DNA from: JBFXAF01 sp050178915
GTDB taxonomy: Bacteria; Pseudomonadota; Alphaproteobacteria; Rhizobiales; Rhizobiaceae
Assembly (NCBI GenBank): GCA_050178915.1
Contig: JBFXFO010000214.1
Span: 1-5,434, forward strand
Length of the DNA stretch: 5,434 nucleotides
Direction: 5' to 3'
The notes beneath the pieces were generated by a model. The model was not told the DNA's origin, made no database searches, and saw only the letters and a list, made by a program, of their open reading frames with translations. The first letter of the stretch is position 1, and every line of letters starts with the position of its first letter. Shown in pieces: positions 4,666-5,434 of this stretch. A program made the translations under genes and the position numbers.

Positions 4666-5283
4666 CTAACGGTGAGTAGACCAGGCGAACCACAGCGCAA
4701 CGGCGGCAAGCAACGCCGAGAGGAACTTTCTCGCGACTCTCTCTCGAGCCGGTTCGTTCAGGAATCGCTCCAGTGTTCCGGCGAGCAGCACAATTGCCAG
4801 ATGCACGCCGGTCGCGACCGCGACGTAAATCGCGGTCAGCAGATACGCCTGCCCGGAGCCGCCGTTGGGGTCTATGAACGTCGGCAGGACGGAGACATAG
4901 AAGACCCCGGCCTTTGGATTGAGCAGGTTGGTGAAAAGCCCTCGCGTGAAGAAACGGCCGCGTCTCGCATTCGGTCGAGACACGATGTCCGCCCCCGTTA
5001 CCCAGCCCTCCCACGCCAGATAGAGCAGGAACAGGACTCCGGCCCAGCGGAGCATCTCGTAGAGCAGCGTCGAGGCATGGATCGCCTCGGACACGCCGAG
5101 CGAGGCGATTGCGCCCAGCAGCGCCAGACCGAGAGCGATGCCGAGAGTGGTTTCGAAGCCGGCGCGACGGCCCTCGCTCGCGGAGACCAGCGCGAGATAC
5201 GTCATGTTCGGCCCCGGCGTGAGTTCGACCAGCAGGGCTGTGAGAAAAAATGGGAAAGCCAGTGGAGGTAGAAGCTGCGACAT
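4666..5283 (-). CDS. LysE-family amino-acid or metabolite exporter
   Basis: A 205-residue inner-membrane protein of the LysE/RhtB translocator family, which exports amino acids or related compounds using the proton gradient; the usual length is about 205-215. Signature residues are the TPGPNM motif at the end of the first hydrophobic segment (residues 22-27), GFETTLGIALG in the second (about 43-53), and NLLNPKAGVFYVSVLPTFID (NPK at 122-124) before the later helices. About six hydrophobic segments can be seen, near residues 8-28, 45-67, 75-95, 110-138, 145-170 and 185-202. ATG 5283 is preferred because TPGPN usually lies 20-25 residues from the start; an in-frame GTG at 5292 adds three residues. 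No clear Shine-Dalgarno sequence is present beyond G-rich bases. No LysG-type regulator is next to it within the window. The substrate cannot be predicted from sequence. Confidence 0.93.
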   Translation of the reverse strand: MSQLLPPLAFPFFLTALLVELTPGPNMTYLALVSASEGRRAGFETTLGIALGLALLGAIASLGVSEAIHASTLLYEMLRWAGVLFLLYLAWEGWVTGADIVSRPNARRGRFFTRGLFTNLLNPKAGVFYVSVLPTFIDPNGGSGQAYLLTAIYVAVATGVHLAIVLLAGTLERFLNEPARERVARKFLSALLAAVALWFAWSTHR

Positions 5284-5361
5284 CCCCGTCACGCCCGCCG
5301 AGACTTTTGAAGCCGAGATTTGCGAAGCAGCGCGCGCCGGCGCACCCTGATTGATAAGGGC

Positions 5362-5390
5362 ATTGTCTACTCCGATCAGACGCCGTGCAA
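5362..5390 (-). promoter_or_regulatory. Possible promoter of the LysE-family gene
   Basis: On the minus strand TTGCAC (5390-5385) and GACAAT (5367-5362) are 17 bases apart. Matches to the sigma-70 consensus are 3 and 4 of 6. The predicted start would leave a leader of about 70 bases before ATG 5283. Weak, by-eye call. Confidence 0.25.
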
Positions 5391-5432
5391 CGCGCGTTCG
5401 CCCGGACGCGGGTCGAGCAAAGCCATGAGCGC
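5376..5432 (-). CDS. Possible C-terminal tail of a gene running in from the right edge
   Basis: Reading the minus strand from the right edge gives ALMALLDPRPGERALHGV followed by TGA at 5378-5376. The LLDPRPGER stretch resembles the segment just before the SAM-binding loop in class I methyltransferases, where the sequence would go on to VLDxGCGxG. Here it stops instead. It may be the true end of an unrelated gene, a frameshifted remnant, or chance. Only 18 residues are visible, so nothing firm can be said. Confidence 0.2.
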   Translation of the reverse strand, partial: ALMALLDPRPGERALHGV

Positions 5433-5434
5433 CA

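Noticed and set aside
4643..4675. Inverted repeats (TCACCG/CGGTGA and ACCGTT/AACGGT) at the end of the LysE-family gene as a terminator
   Set aside because: The two pairings compete, loops are long (over 12 bases) and no T-run follows on either strand.
4672..5271. 199-codon plus-strand open frame opposite the LysE-family gene
   Set aside because: Antisense shadow: charged, Arg/Glu/Gln-rich product, while the minus strand shows clear LysE motifs and membrane segments.

Overview
This window looks like chromosomal DNA from a high-GC alphaproteobacterium, most likely a Mesorhizobium-like member of the Hyphomicrobiales. The basis is strong G/C preference at third codon positions, the gene content (a DgoA-type aldolase next to an SMP-30 lactonase, a one-domain RlpA) and the look of the proteins. 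The genus is an inference, not a demonstrated fact.

Layout. (1) 2-2536, plus strand: three tightly packed genes. They are the 3' part of a 2-dehydro-3-deoxy-6-phosphogalactonate aldolase (dgoA; the start lies off the window), an SMP-30/gluconolactonase-family lactonase whose GTG start overlaps the dgoA stop by 4 bp, and, 13 bp further on, a D-Ala-D-Ala-ligase-like ATP-grasp protein. The first two fit sugar-acid catabolism: lactone hydrolysis and the final aldolase cleavage of a DeLey-Doudoroff-type galactonate route. The ATP-grasp protein has no obvious role there. (2) 2539-2886, minus strand: a small secreted RlpA-like double-psi beta-barrel protein, convergent with the ATP-grasp gene with only 2 bp between the stops. 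(3) 2887-3229: an AT-richer intergenic region with two abutting palindromes (3026-3052), a possible promoter, and three 7-bp repeats spaced exactly 11 bp apart just before the next gene. (4) 3230-4212, plus strand: a two-gene, ATGA-coupled operon of a ParD-like ribbon-helix-helix protein and a type I methionine aminopeptidase. The peptidase keeps all metal ligands but has several changes in its methionine-binding pocket. (5) 4242-4544, minus strand: a 100-residue uncharacterised, DUF551-like protein with a very strong Shine-Dalgarno sequence. (6) 4666-5283, minus strand: a LysE-family amino-acid exporter. The last 150 bases hold its upstream region and possibly the C-terminal tail of another minus-strand gene.

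The most interesting part is region 4. A ParD-like antitoxin-family DNA-binding protein is translationally coupled to a methionine aminopeptidase instead of a ParE toxin, behind helically phased repeats that look like an autoregulatory operator. The second point of interest is the ATP-grasp protein, where the usual Glu-x-Asn metal motif reads Glu-Phe-Glu. No rRNA, tRNA, CRISPR array, insertion sequence or phage gene was seen.
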